Below, piece after piece: positions 61,901-64,000 of a stretch of 64,000 bases of DNA; the stretch's first letter is position 1, and each line of letters starts with the position of its first letter. The position numbers were made by a program, and so were the translations under genes. Location: positions 2,852,001-2,916,000 of the forward strand of contig NZ_JADFFM010000001.1 in the NCBI RefSeq assembly GCF_015221995.1, written 5' to 3'. Below the pieces are notes generated by a model. It did not search any database. It saw only the letters and a program-made list of their open reading frames with translations, and was not told where the DNA came from. This stretch comes from Mucilaginibacter boryungensis. Its GTDB lineage: Bacteria > Bacteroidota > Bacteroidia > Sphingobacteriales > Sphingobacteriaceae.

Positions 61901-62955
61901 TCCATCATCTGGCTTACAGCTTTACCATTAAGGTGGCCGTCTTTTTCATTAGCCAGGATGCTTTTAAAACCATAACTAACCGATGGGGTGTAATTTACAC
62001 CGCCAAAATAAGTCCCTAACCAAACAGACCCATCTTTTGCTGTACAAGCCGAGTAGATAGCTTTATCATTTAGCCGTTTGGGGTTATTATCGAAAGATTG
62101 CTGGTAATTGACAGATTTTTTTAGTGTGGGGTCATATTCATATAAGCCGTTTTCCGTACCAATCATATATTTGCCGTCGTGGCCACGGGTAATTGCTCTT
62201 ACGGTATTGCTTTCTGTACTCTCCTCATCTGTAAATTTAACTTTAGATAACTTTTTTGTGTCTTCATCAAGATAAAATAACCCGTAGTTAGTGCACAACC
62301 AGTCTGCTTGTTTTTCGTGATAAATATTGAAAATTGTAAAATCTGTTCGTTTTAGTGCATTGATGTCGCCCTGTTTAATTGTTTCTAAAACCTTTCCGGT
62401 CGTATCAATAATCGCAATCCTATTACCGGCGGCTAGTAAAAAATTACTGCCGGCTACAGGATTAACCGCAGTAACCAGTTTGCCATTAGCAGCAAGTAAA
62501 TGTATGTTGCCATTTGAACCAATCCTGTAAAAACCGGAAGATGTACCTATATATATTGTTGAATTGATATTGGTGATACAAAGCACTGAAAAATGACCTT
62601 TTATCCCCCGCATTGGCACAACTTTATCCTGTACCGGGTCATATATATACAAGCCATTATCGGTACCGATATAAATATTGTTTTTTAAGTTGAGCAGACA
62701 GCTTATCCGGTTTGCCGAACTACCTGGCCGCGCGCTTTTTATATAATAGTTTTTTACCGTATAACTATCATAACGGTTCAAGCCCTCCCGGGTACCAAAC
62801 CACATAAGGCCTTTTTGGTCTTGTATAATAGTATATACCGTGTTGTGCGAAAGTCCATTATCTGCAGTTATTTTTCTAAAGATGAAATCCTGACAAAATA
62901 AATTGCTACTGTATAAACAAAACAGCAGTAAAAGCCGATAAAAGCACTTTTTCAT
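58945..62955 (-). CDS. Hybrid two-component system sensor-regulator (HTCS)
   Basis: A 1336-residue protein joining sensor, kinase, receiver and DNA-binding parts. After a signal peptide (about 1-22) comes the periplasmic propeller of 14 or so repeats (each with a GLWF-like turn such as GLMWFGTREGLNRYD and GSIWAGTFLGGLHRF), then a Y_Y_Y domain (about 690-760), a membrane helix at about 770-790, the kinase with His829 (SHEFKTPLTLI), an ATPase domain (TDTGKGMSKKE), the receiver with Asp1128 (IISDIKMPRMDG) and an AraC-type HTH (about 1225-1325; HISRTLLHLNLKKIL, NEVAYYCGYSDPNYFSRIFKK). It binds oligosaccharide and activates the polysaccharide operon. Confidence 0.95.
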   Translation of the reverse strand: MKKCFYRLLLLFCLYSSNLFCQDFIFRKITADNGLSHNTVYTIIQDQKGLMWFGTREGLNRYDSYTVKNYYIKSARPGSSANRISCLLNLKNNIYIGTDNGLYIYDPVQDKVVPMRGIKGHFSVLCITNINSTIYIGTSSGFYRIGSNGNIHLLAANGKLVTAVNPVAGSNFLLAAGNRIAIIDTTGKVLETIKQGDINALKRTDFTIFNIYHEKQADWLCTNYGLFYLDEDTKKLSKVKFTDEESTESNTVRAITRGHDGKYMIGTENGLYEYDPTLKKSVNYQQSFDNNPKRLNDKAIYSACTAKDGSVWLGTYFGGVNYTPSVSYGFKSILANEKDGHLNGKAVSQMMEDGKHNIWIGTEDGGIAIYQPKIKSFTNINRHSSPFYLDINNVHAIYNDHAGSIWAGTFLGGLHRFDQTNGKTTIYTMRPNDTTSLSNDQVYAVYRDSKGILWVGTQHGLNIFDYQTNRFHLFKPQLFAAEFIYDMIEDNNGAIWFCTRWDGLLRYDPGTDKVVHYTSTGRPGSIPSNQVISVYKDSNQALWFGTLDGGVCVYDKGKFKTYDTQNGLPNNNVYGILEDARHNIWLSTNRGLACYNRNTQKFTNYDNRYGLPSNQFNFKSYLKTSDGTLYFGTIHGLCYFNPLAIKPVQQKVPILFTSFQLFNKTIEPAEHSLLSRQIDDVGSIDLAYTQNVFSISYAALNYSNVRGNNYAYYLEGFEKKWNYVNDKNFATYTSLSPGKYIFHLKALDVSGNPVSKERTLIINVAPPFYLSKMAFVLYFLLLCLAAWLYTRFVNFLHVKKLEVQLERMEKEKTTALTQHRLNFFTFISHEFKTPLTLIIASVEKFIEDHEHSLKKNAELVIIKSNAARLFKMIQQLMEFRTIETDHSAIKLSKNDLVKFVNDRAVSFKTLANNKGLELIYSSSTDHYQCYFDAEKVEKIIFNILSNALKNTAEGKIIVDLAFELKTGEEANALITITDTGKGMSKKELEHIFQTFYKGIDNDGGSGVGMALVKSLVTYLNGEINIKSEIGHGTQVLIKLPVTEKTGNGKETTTEGHLPEAAEINYPSVPAEIGQDKFAHTLLIVEDNKELLIFLSKHLARHYHIVAASNGQSGFNRVIKHPPDLIISDIKMPRMDGIEFCKKIKSDAKYRHIPVILLSDNTHDNIKLDGLDVGADAYLAKPFNLKELELLISNMIKSRVMLREQLLDMSKFGLDKLPRNNKDQEFLANLGIVLEKYFADPQFTVEQMADELHISRTLLHLNLKKILDKSANHLLNEYRLKKAVLMLEKQLPINEVAYYCGYSDPNYFSRIFKKHYQISPGAFRENAGRNQSPNNLA

Positions 62956-63051
62956 ACACGTTTTTTAATTGGTTATTCAATATGTAAATTAATTTGCCAA
63001 TTACCAGCAACTAATTATCATCCTGTACAGATATGAACGTTTGTGCTGGAT

Positions 63052-63102
63052 ATTTTAACATTTGTCCTCATACGGCCTTTCATTTTAAAGTTAACATTGC
63101 TA
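63052..63102 (+). promoter_or_regulatory. Motif shared with 54961-55010, copy B
   Basis: ATTTTAACATTTGTCCT and TTTTAAAG followed by TTAACATTGCTA make a 51-bp near-copy of the site ahead of the GH43 gene. It lies 100 bp before the ATG at 63203 and 96 bp behind the HTCS start on the other strand. Inference: HTCS binding site serving the right-hand operon. Confidence 0.65.
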
Positions 63103-63202
63103 TTGTAAAACCTTTTGTTAACAAATAATACCAGTTATAATAAGTTGTTAAAGCGCAGTTCATAAAAAAGCTGCTGCCCATACTGGCCTAAAATAAATCT
63201 TG

Positions 63203-64000
63203 ATGAAATTAAAAATCATTGTTATTGCATTGATGTTTGCAGGCATGTGTAATTCATGCGGCAACAAGTCAAATCCGGAGCCTTCAACAGGCAATGGTGA
63301 CAACTCGCAAACGGCATCAACCCGCCCGGGTAAAAATTTTGATTTCACCTATAATATGGGTGTAAATTTAAACGAACAGGCTGCCCAGGCCGATTTGGAT
63401 GACCTGGCCGATACCAAAACGAAATGGGTACGCAGCTTTGTGGAAATGATAGATGTTTATAAAACCAATTCCATTGATACCAACCCTAATCTAAATACAT
63501 TTATCACATTTAAAGCCAAAGGATACAAAACCGTTCTCAACCTCAAATTTAATTTTGTGGCTAATGTGTTTCCGGCCGTAGGTTCAACAGATTGGAATAA
63601 TTACATCGCTTTTATTGACCAGGTACTTGCCAAGGCAATGCCTTATACAGATGTGCTTGTAGTAGGTAATGAACCTTTTATTGAAGCTGATCCATCTACC
63701 TGGAACGAACCTTTAAATTCTTTTTATAAGGCAGCCTGTGCGCGGGTATATAGTTATTTTACGTTGCATGGCATAGATAAGCCCATCTTTTTAGGATCCT
63801 TTGATATGATGTTTGCAAGTGCCCGCACTGGCAATACGGGTATACTTAACCTGCTCAACTTTGTAAAAAACACGAACTACCTATCGGGTGCAGATGTGCA
63901 TATCCATCATAACACCGATACTGAAATGATTAACGCCCTTAACTTTATGAGCAATGGGATAGGCGATGATCAAAAACTATTAGTAACTGAATTCTCGGCC
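63203..64000 (+). CDS. Clan-A-type glycoside hydrolase lipoprotein, cut at right edge
   Basis: An open frame from ATG 63203 to the edge (266 codons). The signal is a lipoprotein type (MFAGMCNSCGN; lipobox Cys19), so it is anchored to the membrane, unlike the paralogue at 56230. After a low-complexity linker (NKSNPEPSTGNGDNSQ) the barrel starts NMGVNLNEQAAQADL. The acid/base candidate is Glu157 in VVVGNEPFIEADP-like VVGNEPFIE, and the nucleophile candidate Glu263 in LLVTEFSA, four residues from the edge. Fold and motifs match the gene at 56230. The shared upstream motif suggests joint regulation. The substrate is unknown. Confidence 0.82.
   Translation, partial: MKLKIIVIALMFAGMCNSCGNKSNPEPSTGNGDNSQTASTRPGKNFDFTYNMGVNLNEQAAQADLDDLADTKTKWVRSFVEMIDVYKTNSIDTNPNLNTFITFKAKGYKTVLNLKFNFVANVFPAVGSTDWNNYIAFIDQVLAKAMPYTDVLVVGNEPFIEADPSTWNEPLNSFYKAACARVYSYFTLHGIDKPIFLGSFDMMFASARTGNTGILNLLNFVKNTNYLSGADVHIHHNTDTEMINALNFMSNGIGDDQKLLVTEFSA

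Overview
The window comes from the chromosome of a Bacteroidota bacterium, most likely a Sphingobacteriaceae member close to Mucilaginibacter or Pedobacter. The evidence is a SusC/SusD pair with a one-protein hybrid two-component regulator, GLPGLI and PorD (DUF4835) proteins, Bacteroidota-type promoters (TTTG about 20 bp ahead of TAnnTTTG), very few Shine-Dalgarno sites, and intergenic repeat families typical of that group. By eye the GC content is in the low to mid 40s. One stretch of about 1 kb (4640-5700) is much poorer in GC, near a quarter in sampled lines.

Layout. 1-4630: the end of a lipoprotein gene, a secreted D-aminoacylase, an RlmI-like methyltransferase, and an MlaF/MlaE lipid-transport pair. 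4630-5700: the AT-rich island, with a 56-residue acidic ORF facing an unknown membrane protein. 5713-8675: an SDR oxidoreductase, PspC and LiaF-like envelope-stress proteins, and a GYF-RDD membrane protein. 8749-12457: a GLPGLI protein and an outer-membrane barrel behind a BlaI-like operator. 12971-23958: argS, coaBC-porD, a BlaI/M56 repressor-protease pair, recN, a TonB-like protein and fabI. 24153-32834: hsp20, a thioesterase, a GlcD-type oxidase with folB, an acyl-CoA dehydrogenase, a TPR histidine kinase, a GH1 beta-glucosidase, and small stress or membrane proteins. 33035-41208: a zinc-ribbon protein, a ModF-like double ATPase, a GT39 glycosyltransferase, rpe, a DUF433/DUF5615 toxin-antitoxin pair, pnp and rpsO. 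41361-48437: an ABC exporter, ddl, PASTA, rhodanese and mltG genes, two thioesterases and a YihY protein. 48544-64000: a polysaccharide utilisation locus that continues past the right edge.

How genes work together. The polysaccharide locus has SusC/SusD for capture and import. A tight operon encodes a GH43-type hydrolase, a clan-A-type (beta/alpha)8 hydrolase and an S1 sulfatase. A hybrid two-component sensor is next to it, followed by a second clan-A-type hydrolase that the window cuts. The target is therefore probably a sulfated or sulfate-decorated glycan. A 50-bp motif is repeated ahead of the hydrolase operon and ahead of the second clan-A gene and may be the sensor's binding site.

A second circuit links two places 9 kb apart. 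TACGA-N5/6-TCGTA palindromes lie in the promoter of the BlaI/M56 operon and in that of the GLPGLI/outer-membrane operon. This suggests one envelope-stress regulon run by an M56 sensor that carries nine 23-residue repeats in place of a beta-lactam-binding domain.

The window also holds many repeats: a cloverleaf-like inverted-repeat element (1950-2124), TGTCATT-ended hairpin elements (12477, 23972), a composite repeat block (22900-23096), an in-frame repeat insertion in recN, and heptanucleotide tandem repeats in several spacers. No insertion sequence, prophage or CRISPR array was seen.
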